Positions 34,797 through 44,530 of a stretch of 64,000 bases of DNA are shown here, in pieces. Position 1 is the stretch's first letter; each line of letters opens with the position of its first letter. The stretch lies in assembly GCF_036898095.1 (NCBI RefSeq), contig NC_090729.1, forward strand, positions 74,174,081-74,238,080, read 5' to 3'. Under the pieces are notes generated by a model. The model did no database searches. It saw only the letters and a list, made by a program, of their open reading frames with translations, and had not been told where the DNA came from. Made by a program: the position numbers and the translations under genes. This stretch comes from Palaemon carinicauda. Its lineage: Eukaryota > Arthropoda > Malacostraca > Decapoda > Palaemonidae.

Positions 34797-35345
34797 TATC
34801 ATTACTAGCTAAGCTACAGCCCTAGTTGCAAAAGCAGGATGCTACGAGCCCAAGGACTCCAGCAGGAAAACTAGCCAAGTGAGGAAAGGAAATAAGGAAA
34901 TAAACAAACTAAAGAAATAATTAATAAAAAAAAAAAATCATAAAACATGTCAGGATCATTAACAATGTTAGAATAGAAGAGACTTATATCAACTTGTTCA
35001 ACATAAAAACATTCAATGTTAGTTTGAACTTCTGAAGTTCCACAAATTCAGCTGCAGTACTAGAATAGGAAAATCATTCCACAATCTGGACACAGCTGGA
35101 ATGAAACTTCTGGAATACTGTGTATTGTTGAGCCTTATGATGGAGATGGCAAAACTGTTAAGATTAACTGCATGCCTAGTACTACATACATGATGGTACA
35201 GTCTGGGATGATATGTATGCAAATTATTATCAAAATTATCAAAAATTTTATGCAACAAATGTAAAGGACTAACTGAAGGACAGTGCTAAAGATTAATATC
35301 AAGATTATGAATAAGAAATTTAGTCAACTACAAGTTTTGGTCCAA
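34797..35345 (-). mobile_element. 5'-truncated LINE whose 3' end is the (TAA)n-tailed repeat
   Basis: On the minus strand a reverse-transcriptase tail (35258-35019, with RSFIPAVSRLWNDFP) is followed by the 3' segment shared with copies 1-3 (TTTCCTTTCCTCACTTGGCT near 34880, then TTTTGCAACTAGGGCTGTAG and a short ATAATGATAATAATAG tail at 34790-34805). This links the otherwise non-coding (TAA)n-tailed repeats to a LINE. Confidence 0.7.
35019..35258 (-). pseudogene. LINE reverse transcriptase, extreme carboxy terminus
   Basis: 79 codons reading RHAVNLNSFAISIIRLNNTQ and YSRSFIPAVSRLWNDFP. The arrangement (variable residues, then RSFIPA-x-x-RLWN-x-x-P) is the standard end of many LINE ORF2 proteins. 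The remainder of the ORF is absent. Confidence 0.65.
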
Positions 35346-35389
35346 TGCCCTCAACCTTCTGCTACTTGTCCAATAAGGAGCTTGAGATA

Positions 35390-36320
35390 CTAAACCAGCT
35401 GTTGTGCAGCCACTACAGAACCGATAGAGAACATATCATGGTTCCAGTATGTCACGTCTTCCAGGTAGTGGGTGGTGAAAGTAGTTTGTTGTTTCCAAGC
35501 GCTCGCTTGCAATACTTGCGTCACAGAGTAGTTCTTTTTGAAGGTCAGGGACATAACTACGGTCCTGACATTGTGGGCTCTGGGACGACGTGATGAAGGA
35601 GAATCGGGATTCAGAGCAAAGTCAATAACCCTGCAAATCCACGATGAGATTGTGTTTTTCGTGATCCTCCTCTTATTTCTCCCCATGCTGAGGAGAAGTA
35701 AGGACACTCTGGGCCATGCTGCTGCTGTTCTCTTGTGGTAGTGCCTTAAAAACCTTACTGGGCATAGTAACAGATGATCTGGGTCGTCGGTTACAGAGGG
35801 GAGACTCGTTATCCAGGAGTTGAATCTAGGGTTTGCTTACCTCTCCCCATACACTTGAATGGGGGACATCTTACTAGAGACCATGAAGTTCACTAACTCA
35901 TTTGGCTGAGACTAAGGCCATTAGGAACAACGTTTTCCAAGTTAGGTGGTGATCTGTTACCTGGTGTAATGGTTCGTACGGGCGTCCTTTTAGGGACCGA
36001 AGAACTCGAACCACATTCCAAGGGGAAGGTCTCACTTCAGACTGAGTACAGGTAATTTCATAACTTCATATGAGGAGGGAAAGTTCCAGCGATGAGGAAA
36101 TGTCCATTACTTTGTTTAAAAGCGAGACTTAAGGCTGAACGATAGCCTTTAACCACTGAAACTGAAAGGAGTATTTCTTCCCCCAAATATAAGAGGAACT
36201 CCGCTAATGCTGGAATAGTGGTATCAAGTGGATAGAGACCCCTTCCACAACACCAACCACAGACGACATTCCACTTCGCCTAGTAGACTGAAGCTGATGA
36301 CTTTCACAGATATCCAGACA
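35390..36320 (-). pseudogene. DIRS tyrosine recombinase remnant
   Basis: The catalytic end reads RITKNTISSWICRVIDFAL, then RAHNVRTVVMSLTF (the HxxR-type box, here HNVR), then STVFTTHY-like KQQTTFTTHYLEDVT with the terminal tyrosine, then GSVVAAQQLV. Upstream parts of the catalytic and core-binding domains (35700-36320) are recognisable only as scattered matches to relics 2 and 3. The family cuts and rejoins DNA to integrate circular DIRS cDNA. This copy is broken. Confidence 0.7.
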
Positions 36321-36424
36321 TCCTTTCTCAATTTGTTGCGAAAATCCTCTCTGAGTGTGGAGATGCTGGATAGTCTCAAGGCGTGAAGACGTAGCGAAGC
36401 TACTGCCTTGTGGTAGATGTTGGC

Positions 36425-37490
36425 GTGTGGTTGTCTAAGTAGATTGTCGTGGAGGAAGTTCTCTCGGCAGTTCCGTCAGGAGCAGCAGAAGGTCCAGACA
36501 CCACTCAGCATGATGCCATAGCGGAGCTATGAGGGTCATTGAAATATTGACCGATGTTCTGGTCTTGTTGAGTACTTTCTCATAAGACAGAATGGTGGGA
36601 ATGCATAAACATCGATGTTGTCCCATTGTTGTTGGAATGCATCTTGCCAGAGAGCCTTGGGGTCTGGGACTGGGGAGCCATACAACGGGAGCATGAAGTT
36701 CAGGGCCATTGCAAACAGATCTACAGTCGGAGAACCCCACAAAATCGGGACTTTGTTGGCTACTAGATGATCCAAAGACCAATCCACTATCTGAGATGCG
36801 GCCCCGAGCTGCATCCACCTATGCAACAGCTTTGCAGGCATCCTCCACCTCGTGGACAAGCAGGGGATTGCCTATCCTAACACACCGCCACCTCTCTGGT
36901 GTTTTCCCCACAGTTGAAATTATTGCCTTTCCAGTCCTTGACAGGAACGGCTTTTTAAACACCTTAATGTTCGTTGCCATTTTATTAGATGAATGTTCCA
37001 GTTGGCTGGTCTTTGGAGGGGCTGGAGGTCTGTAGGGCCACGATGTCAGGGCCCTATGAAGGAGGGAGTCAGTGTTGGACTTCCTCCACCTCTCCACAGC
37101 TTGCTCAACGTCCTTAGGCTCAAAGAGGAAGGAACCCTCAGGGGAGGAGTTCCTACGCCTAGCGATCTCGGCATTTGGGACCTCCTAGTGGAATTTCTAG
37201 ACAACCGCATCCATTCGATTCAAGATGGTCTTGGCCCACAGGTTCACTACCTGATGGGCCAGAAACTCTATGGTGCAGGTGCCGGAGAGAAGGAAAGTCT
37301 GCATAGCCTTCCTGGTACTTTCCTTAAAAAAATCTTTGGTCCGTACCAGGATTCCAACAGATCCAAACCCAAGATCTAGCCATAAAGTCGCCTGCATGGC
37401 ACACTTTGCGACCTTCTCTTGCTTCATGATTTCCGGTGCCGAGAACGTGACCTGATGAGAAGAGAGCCACATCACTAGTATGCCAATCAT
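36425..37490 (-). pseudogene. DIRS gag and RNase H remnants
   Basis: The gag part reads SGTCTIEFLAHQVVNLWAK near 37240. The RNase H end reads GSPTVDLFAMALNFMLPLYG and then SPVPDPKALWQDAF near 36690, followed by DNIDVYAFPPFCLMRK near 36600. The VDLFA...SPVPDP...YAFPP order is diagnostic of the segment after RNase H in DIRS-type elements. The reverse transcriptase is absent. Confidence 0.7.
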
Positions 37491-38074
37491 CTAATGTCCT
37501 CCAAACGCGTCGAGAAGGCAGTTAGAGCTTGCGAGTGATAGGTCAATACATGACAACGTACCTGTCAGGACATGAAAGTGTGTGGGCTCTCCTGTATAAA
37601 GGAGACCGACATCCTCATTTTCCACAACTGATGATATATTGCCCCTTGTGTTTGCTAAAACCTTGTCCCATAAAGGATGTCTACCATTCATATCTCCCAG
37701 TAAGAAGAAAGGTTGAGGGAGTTGTTGAATGACCTCTACTAAAGTATAATACAAAATATTATTTGGAGGCAAATACAGAGAGCATATTGTATACTTTCAC
37801 CCTATATCGATTTTTACAACCAATGCCTGCAGGGGTGTACGAATAGAGAAAGGTATTTGGGGAACATCTCGACAAACATACATGAGACTTCCGCCATGGC
37901 TCCCTACTTGTTGATTATATGGTGTTCTATAGCTTACATACTCTCGAGGACAAGGAGTGTTAGCATCAAGCATACTTTCCTATCGACATAAAATTATGGG
38001 GAAATGTTCATGAACTAGGAGCTAAAGTTCTTCATATTTGGCCCTTAAACCCTGACAATTCCATTGCAAAATAG
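37491..38074 (-). pseudogene. LINE ORF2, endonuclease domain, truncated
   Basis: Reads LQWNCQGLRAKYEEL near 38065, then HFPIILC, VSYRTPYNQQVGSHGGSLM near 37900, and LPQPFFLLGDMNGRHPLWD near 37715. The GDMNGRHP stretch carries the catalytic residues of the endonuclease. GEPTHFHVLTGTLSCIDLSL follows near 37600. In-frame stops lie near 38030, 37980 and 37805. The reverse transcriptase is missing. Confidence 0.75.
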
Positions 38075-39870
38075 AGGAGATAACTAGGGATTATTTCTAG
38101 AAACATCTTGGATGAGGTCTTCCCATTTGCAGTTTTTACTCTATCATTATTGCCAGTAAGTTTCTTCAGAGATGCTCTTGATATGTTGGGTTTTATGCTT
38201 GTCTTTTTCTTTGTGTTCTTTTGATCTATTTGTCGAGGTGGATGGTGGACCTCAACTTGAATTTCTGATTTATTCAATTTATCTTCCATTTCATTTGAAA
38301 CATCAACAGACAAAACATCAAATTTATTTGATGTCATAACTTAAATGTTTCTAATGGAGGGGGGGGGGGGGTGAGAGAGATGGAGGTCTCTCTCTTTTAT
38401 GATTAATAGATGGTAAGATTCTAGGTTTTTGCACCTTTCCCACTACAGGTAAATCAAGTAAGCTAGTTTTAAGTGGAACCTCCATCAAATCGGGCAAGTA
38501 CATGGCCTGAGAGAGGTTCGTACTAGTTTTTATGATGGGGGACAAAGGCTATACAGAGATGAGCAATGCCCTAGAGTTAATACACCGTGGTAGATCCTCA
38601 GAACGTAATATGATTACCTTATCATTCAACATTTTATCAGATGGTATATTTCTTTTTCTAGAGCTATTGGCAGTACTAGGTGGGTTTGATTGTAATGCCT
38701 CAGCATAGCTACTTGATTTTTTTAATAGTCTTTTGGCATGTCCCACACTTATATGTTCTAAATTAGATCTGTTAGGGGCAGCTTCTTCCAACTATAGCTC
38801 ACAGCTCTTGTCTGTGGATTTATGATTTGAGTTACAATTTAAGCACCTCTCTCCAAGTGCGCATTCTCCATGGTAAGATTTGGAACAAATACCACACATT
38901 TTCTCCTTTTTGCTAACTTCAGACGGGTATCCAAATTTAAAACAATTAAAACACTGCAGTGGCTTCTGCTTGAATGGACGTACTTTAATCATTTCGTTTT
39001 CAATAATAATATGGGAGGGTACATCAGCATCCTGGAAAGTAAGGATAGTCATTGATGTACCCGAGACTTTGTGAACTTTCCATACATTTAGTGGACACAT
39101 GGCTAGTATCTCCTCCTCTGTAAATTCATACAGATCTCTGTTAAAACTACTCCCTTTCCGTAACTAAAATTTAGGTGGGGTTTGACATCTAACTTAATAT
39201 CATCATAAGTTTTTTTCAAGTAGGACAGTGTTAGAGGTTGTGTGCATGGATAAGGAAACTATTTTTTTCCAAAATGAGATATATCTCCCGATGCAATAGT
39301 TCCTACTTTTTTCTGAATTAATTTGCATATTTTGAAATAATTCCCTGTTACTCCCTTTGATTCAGCTACAAGCCACATTGGTGGTTTTGGCTTTCTCTGG
39401 GAAGGCATAACTAAATCAGCATCTTTTTCCAACCAATCGGCAGGCCAATATACATCCAAATCCTTTGGTACCTTATCGCAGAGAGCAGCCATGACATTGA
39501 AGTTATTAATTTTAATGGTATTCATGTTACTTATTGCATTAAATGCTTCATTATGACTACTGTAAAATATCCATGAATCCCAGTTATCATCTTCAAGTTT
39601 CATTCTTATTTCTTTTATAAATTTATAGCGCTCAAATGCTTTATAAAGATTATCATAGTTTGTGTCTATTGGAATTTAGGTGATATGAAGGATTTGAAGT
39701 TTCCTTGTGTCACCCAAATTACTCAATTTTGGAATATCAGTAGAATCATCGTTTCCAGTTCAGAGGTCATCAACAGAAGTTTCCTTAATAGACTTGCCAG
39801 AGGTCGTCAACAGTGCCAGGGGAGAGTCAGCATATCTAGGGGATGGGGGTCCATTGTTTGAAGAGTCCAT
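38075..39870 (-). pseudogene. LINE ORF1 (gag-like RNA-binding protein with zinc knuckles), inactivated
   Basis: The likely start is an ATG at 39870. The protein reads MDSSNNGPPSPRYADSPLAL, then a segment with WIFYSSHNEAFNAISN near 39560. Near 38960-38800 come three cysteine-histidine knuckles: CFNCFKFGYPSEV, CGICSKSYHGEC and CLNCNSNHKSTDKSC. A low-complexity tail with a run of prolines follows near 38355. Frame is lost near 39259 (stop, then shift), a stop occurs at 38792, another at 38549, and a shift lies near the G tract at 38358-38370. ORF1 proteins of this type bind LINE RNA. The element is Jockey- or I-like by this layout. Confidence 0.72.
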
Positions 39871-41278
39871 AAGACAGGGTTGAGATTAGAAAGAAGAGTT
39901 TGATTTATCTGCTCAAGAATACTAAGGCATCACATATCATAAAGGAAATTGCACTCTCCACTATCGGCACAATGAGAGTATACTTCCTAGATGGTCCACT
40001 CCATACCCTACCCGAAGGATAGCATCAAAACAGATACTGTATATAGGCATACATGTAAGCTGAACCAGCCTGTTAGGACTGAGACCAATAAACTATGGAA
40101 TCATCCTCCCCATATCTATAACGACGGGCTTACGGCCAAAATCCGAGAGTCCTATCACAAGCATTGGATCCCCCTGGATTCCGAACACCCAACACTTGAG
40201 AATAATTCCACCAAAAAGTTCCAAACCATCTTCGGGATGGCTGAGATCATCTAATACTCTCATGTATAGCTTTGAGCGCAAATACCTCCCAACCGTGACA
40301 CCTCCTCCCATTCATCAAAACAGCCAGCAATAACGGATGTACAAACATCCACGCCACTGGTAATAATGGATGTAGAAACATCACGCCATTGAAAAAAAAA
40401 ATAAAAAAGAAAAGACAAATACATAAATATGTACATATATACACATATACATATGGGAAATTTTACTCAGAGTTGGGATGGCAACACAAAATGACAAATT
40501 TGGAAGTAATTTGTATTTTTTCTAGCAATACAAACCTTCCGCTCTTTAGTGAGGAGTATTATTTCGGGGAAAACTGAAACCAGCCGATAAACTTTTTGTC
40601 AGGGTGCAACTACCCACCGCTAGTTAGCAGATTGGGGGAGGGGGGTAGGTTAACCCTCCCACTCACACCAGCACTAGCGACTAACCGTCACTTTTGTAAT
40701 TGCGGCAGGACTTTCAAGGGGTTGGTGCTAGCGGGTCAGTATGTTTGTATTGCTGGGAAAAATACAAAATTACTTCCAAATTTGTCATTTATTCCTGTGG
40801 AATATACAAACCTTCCACTCTTTACTGAGGAGACTCCCCTTTAGGTGGGTGAAAGTCCAAACCAAATGGCTGGCAACTGTAGCAGGACAGCCTCTGTATA
40901 GTGATACCTCGAGGGACCCTGCACTATGCTATCCTCGCAGGATAACGGTCTGGGTAATCATTGCTGGTGAATAAAGAAATAATCTGTTGGAACATACATA
41001 GTAGCTATTCTACTAATGTATATTTCTTCCCGCCTCCCCATGACAGGAGGACAGGGACATAACACATACATACATATATATGAGGTTGTCCAAAGAGTGT
41101 GAAACTCACCCACAGAAGAACGAGGTCAGCTGTGCAGGGTTCCCGAATGCTGCACCCCAAAAGTGGGGAAGATGAAGTAGGAAGTGGCCAGTCACTGCCA
41201 CATTCATCCTTGACTTACTTCGCAGGTAACCTCTGCCCTCGAAAATCTGATATTTGTCCCACAAGGGAGCTGAGGTGT

Positions 41279-42300
41279 TTAGATCATGTTATGAGCAACC
41301 ACCACAGGACCTATTGAGAATGTGTCTAGGCTCCTGTGAGTTATGTCTTGCAGGTAGCAGGAGGTGAACATTGTTTGATGTTTCCACCTGCCTGCTTGCA
41401 GTACCTCCTGAACAGAAAATTCTTTGGAATGCCAGGGAAGTATTACTCCCCTGACATCATGGGCACGGGAATGTTTACCCGTCGTCGAGATGTCTAAGGC
41501 CCGTGTCCTTTCTATTACTTGTCTCATCGAAGAGGAGATCGAGTTCTTCATGATTCTCCTCTTGGTCTTCCCTGTGCTGAAGAACAGCTTGATGATCTGG
41601 GGTCAAGTTCTTCTCATCCTCATGAGACATAACCTCAATGTCCTTACAGGGCATAGTAACAGTCGATCAGTATCATCTGTTACCAATCGGAGACTCCCAA
41701 TCCGAAAGGCCCCGAATCTAGGATTCACTAAGGACGGATTTTGGGTCTGCAACAAACTCAGGGAGGAAACTGAGTGTGACTTGCCACTCATCCCCCTGAA
41801 AGTGTGATGTCAAATGGAAGACCTTGTAGCTCGCTGACTCTTCCTGCAGAAGTCAGGGCCAAAAGAAAACTGTCTTTAAGGTCAAGTCTTTATCCACGGC
41901 TTAGCGTAGAGGCTCATAAGGGGCTCCTTTCCCTAAGACCTGACAACGTTCCAAGGAGATGGTCTAACTTTTGACTGAGGGCAGGAACGCTCAAAGTTTC
42001 GTATGAGGAGTGACAATCCGTCAAGGACGAAATGTTAACTCGATTCAGTTCGAAGACGTTCAAGGCTGAACGAAAGCCTTTCCCCACCAACACTGAGTGA
42101 GTTTTTCCCTCTCTCAGGAACAGTAAAAACTCTGCTACTGCTGGAATACCGGCACTGAGTGGTGAGATACCCTGTCCATAACCCCTACCACAAAAGACGG
42201 ACCACTTCGCCTGATACACTACAGACGACGACTCCCAGAGGTATCTTGCCATAAACCTAGCAACCAGCTTCAAAAAGCCTCTCTTGCGAGTAGTTTCTGG
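41279..42300 (-). pseudogene. DIRS tyrosine recombinase remnant (relic 2)
   Basis: The core-binding part reads SSVVYQAKWSVFCGRGYGQG near 42190, then SALNVFELNRVNISS near 42060. After frame changes the catalytic part reads DRLLLCPVRTLRL near 41650, HSRAHDVRGVILPWHSKEF near 41465 and RWKHQTMFTSCYLQD near 41380, which ends with the nucleophile-position tyrosine. Multiple stops and shifts make it non-functional. Confidence 0.75.
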
Positions 42301-42439
42301 ATAGCCTCCAGGTGTGAAGACAGCAATGATATCGCTTGGTGGAAAATCTTCACATATGGTTGTCTGAGTAGCTCGGGAAGTGGAGGGAGCTCTCTCGGTG
42401 CCTCTATGAGCAGGTGTAGAAGGTCCGAATTCATTCTGT

Positions 42440-43230
42440 ATGCTGCCACAGGAGATCTAAGAGGGTCAATGTTAGATCTGCAATGCCCTTATCCTGTTCA
42501 ATAACCTCCTTACTAGGCAGGAGGAAGGAAATGCATGGAAGTCCATTTTGTCCCACCACAGGCGTTGAAAAGAGTCTGGCAAGAACGCTTGTGGTACCGA
42601 TACTGGTGAGAAGTACACCGACAGTTCCAGTTTAGGGACATCGTGGACAGGTCGATTGCCCATTTGGAACCAACTATCTGACTACTCCTCCTCAAATTGT
42701 TCGCCAGCACTTTATTCTTGCGCAGGATGAAGGATTTTTACAGCTAGCAGGCATAGGTGCTATGAAAAGGTCTCTCCCTATTTGTATAAGTGGGACACTA
42801 CTGTAGTGTTGATGCTCATCAGCACTACATAATGCCCTGAAAGCAATTGATGGAAGTACTTGAGGGTCAGGCAGGCTGTCCTCATTTCCCAAAGGTTATG
42901 TGGCACCGTCTTTTGGATTCAGACCAAAGTCCGGATGCCATCAGGTGTAACAGATGACACACCTCCCCTTTTTTTAATGCATCTATGAAGACCAACAAAT
43001 CCACAGGAGGAGAGAGATCTACTCCTCTGAGGAGACTGGTGTCTAGCACCCACCAACTCAGGTCTCTCTTCTGTTCGGGTCCCACTAGTACTAGGGTATT
43101 CAAGGACAGTATGTGGAGCCAGCCGTGGGGCAATAACTTCTCAAGGAATGTTAAGTGCCCAAGCCATTTTGCCACTGGTGCTAGCAGTTTGCCTCTCGGG
43201 AGAAAGCTCTACCGGTTCTTCATCCCCTGA
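42440..43230 (-). pseudogene. DIRS RNase H region remnant (relic 2)
   Basis: Reads VDLLVFIDALKKG near 42990, corresponding to the DASDxGWG-type segment in degraded form. After frame changes it continues VPKLELSVYFSPVSVPQAFL near 42620 and DKMDFHAFPSSCLVRRLLNR near 42530, equivalent to the SPVPDP and YAFPP region in the other copies. Confidence 0.6.
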
Positions 43231-43868
43231 CAGAAAGGCCTTACCTAGAATGGTCTTGATCAAAGTGGAACAGTCTGAGGATGGTTAGTCTGTGAAGGGG
43301 AGACTATCTGCCATCCCTTTACGCAAGGCCGAGCATTGGCAAGGAGAGGGTTAGTAAGGTGGTAAGGTGCACTAGCTTGGGCACCTCTTCCAGCTTGTCC
43401 TGCTGGGAGAGTATGCTCGCGAAGTGAGGGCTGGAAAAATAGAGCCTTTCAGCTCTTAAATGTAATTGCTATCTGCGGTCACTTGCAAAGGGCGAGTCCA
43501 TGATTGTGCGGTAAAACTGGTAGAGCGCGCTCCTTGCAGTTTGACCAACTGCAAGATGAGAACTGGAATTGCGCACTGGTTTGTGCGCTTTTCCCAGTTC
43601 TCATGGGCAACAGATCTACCTGTGCGTGCCTTTCTCAGCTCGCCCAGGTACGGTGATGTAGGACTCGCCTTCTTGTGTTTGCGGTTACTGATTTAAAGAC
43701 TCGCCCAAGAGAGCATTCCGTGTAGCAAAACTCAAGTGCTTCTCTTAATCAGGCAGACAAGCTTGTCCGCCCACCTTCCTCGGTGAATTTGTGCACAACA
43801 CCGTGCAAGATTTCCTTGCGAAACTAGTGTGCGTTAACGCCCAAGTAAGATGGACCAGGGTATTTTCC

Positions 43869-43973
43869 TACAAACTGTCTCCCGCAGCAGCCTGGTGAGT
43901 AGCATTATACGATCCTCCAGGAGGAGGCATTCGTTCATAGCATGCTATTAAGACTGCGGGAGACAGGTTGTAC
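43869..43973. repeat. 105-bp foldback sequence
   Basis: TACAAACTGTCTCCCGCAG at the left is matched in inverted orientation by CTGCGGGAGACAGGTTGTA at the right, with one mismatch, around an 80-base loop that has smaller inverted pairs (GATCCTCCAGGAGGAGG; TAGCAT/ATGCTA). It lies exactly at the point where the tyrosine recombinase of DIRS element 3 is cut off. It could be a small foldback transposon or a structural element. Confidence 0.7.
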
Positions 43974-43984
43974 CAGCACCTGGG

Positions 43985-44530
43985 ATGGTAAACGATCTAG
44001 GCCAAGGTCGAGAAGGATTCTCGTTTTTCGCGAGAAAGCCCCGCTGAAGGGAGCAAACAGCCTTGTCTCCATTAAAGCCCACCTTCTTACTGATGGCTTG
44101 TAACTCTCCTACCATTTTTCCTGTAGCCAAAGCAACTAGGAAAAGAGGTTAAAAAGGCCAGGACTACATCCAAGTTCCAAGAGGGGGTTGGATTGTCCCT
44201 CCTCTTAGTCGTTTCAAAAGATCTAATGAGATCTGAAAGATCCTTATTACCTGACACATCAATGTGTCGGTGACGAAAGACGGAGGCTAGCATGCTGCGG
44301 TAACCCTTGATGGTAGGCACAGCCAGTTTCTCTTTCGTATGCAGATACAACAGAAAATCTGTTATACAGTATTGGCAATAGAGGTACTGGTAGGGGAAAC
44401 TTTGTTATTCCTGCACCATACTCTAAATATGTCCCACTTGGATTGGTAGACCCTAATAGTGGATGTCCTTCTCGCTCTGGAGATAGCTCGAGCAGCCTCT
44501 CTTGAAAAGCTCTTCGCTCTTGCCAGCTTT
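43985..44530 (-). pseudogene. DIRS tyrosine recombinase, truncated (element 3)
   Basis: Reads ARRTSTIRVYQSKWDIFRVW near 44470. After a frame change near 44355 it reads KLAVPTIKGYRSMLASVFRH near 44310 and DLIRSFETTKRRDNPTPSWN near 44210. After another it reads KKVGFNGDKAVCSLQRGFLA near 44060 and ENPSRPWPRSFTIPG ending near 43985. The HxxR box and catalytic tyrosine are absent. It is closely similar to the intact recombinase at 52290-53438. Confidence 0.78.

Larger units (their letters stand above)
35346..37490 (-). mobile_element. DIRS-type retroelement relic 1 (internally deleted)
   Basis: In minus-strand order this carries gag remnants (37490-36990), the end of an RNase H region (36860-36430) and a tyrosine recombinase remnant (about 36320-35390). 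The reverse transcriptase domain is missing between gag and RNase H. All parts are frameshifted. It abuts a LINE at 37491. Confidence 0.75.
37491..40260 (-). mobile_element. Jockey/I-group LINE, ORF1 plus endonuclease, cut off inside ORF2
   Basis: On the minus strand a 5' region (40260-39871) is followed by an ORF1 with zinc knuckles and the start of ORF2 (endonuclease). The sequence stops at 37491, where DIRS gag begins. Loss of the 3' rather than the 5' end is not the usual LINE truncation and suggests later rearrangement or insertion. Confidence 0.75.
40480..43860 (-). mobile_element. DIRS-type retroelement relic 2
   Basis: In minus-strand order: poorly recognisable sequence (43860-43260), RNase H remnant (43230-42440), tyrosine recombinase remnant (42300-41279) and a terminal region (41040-40480). 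The terminal region holds an inverted repeat (ACAAATTTGGAAGTAATTTG near 40492 against CAAAATTACTTCCAAATTTG near 40765). A similar terminal region recurs at 61975-62300. Confidence 0.7.

Noticed and set aside
36709..37379. Plus-strand frames of 108 and 128 codons
   Set aside because: They lie antisense to DIRS gag and RNase H remnants, which have recognisable motifs.
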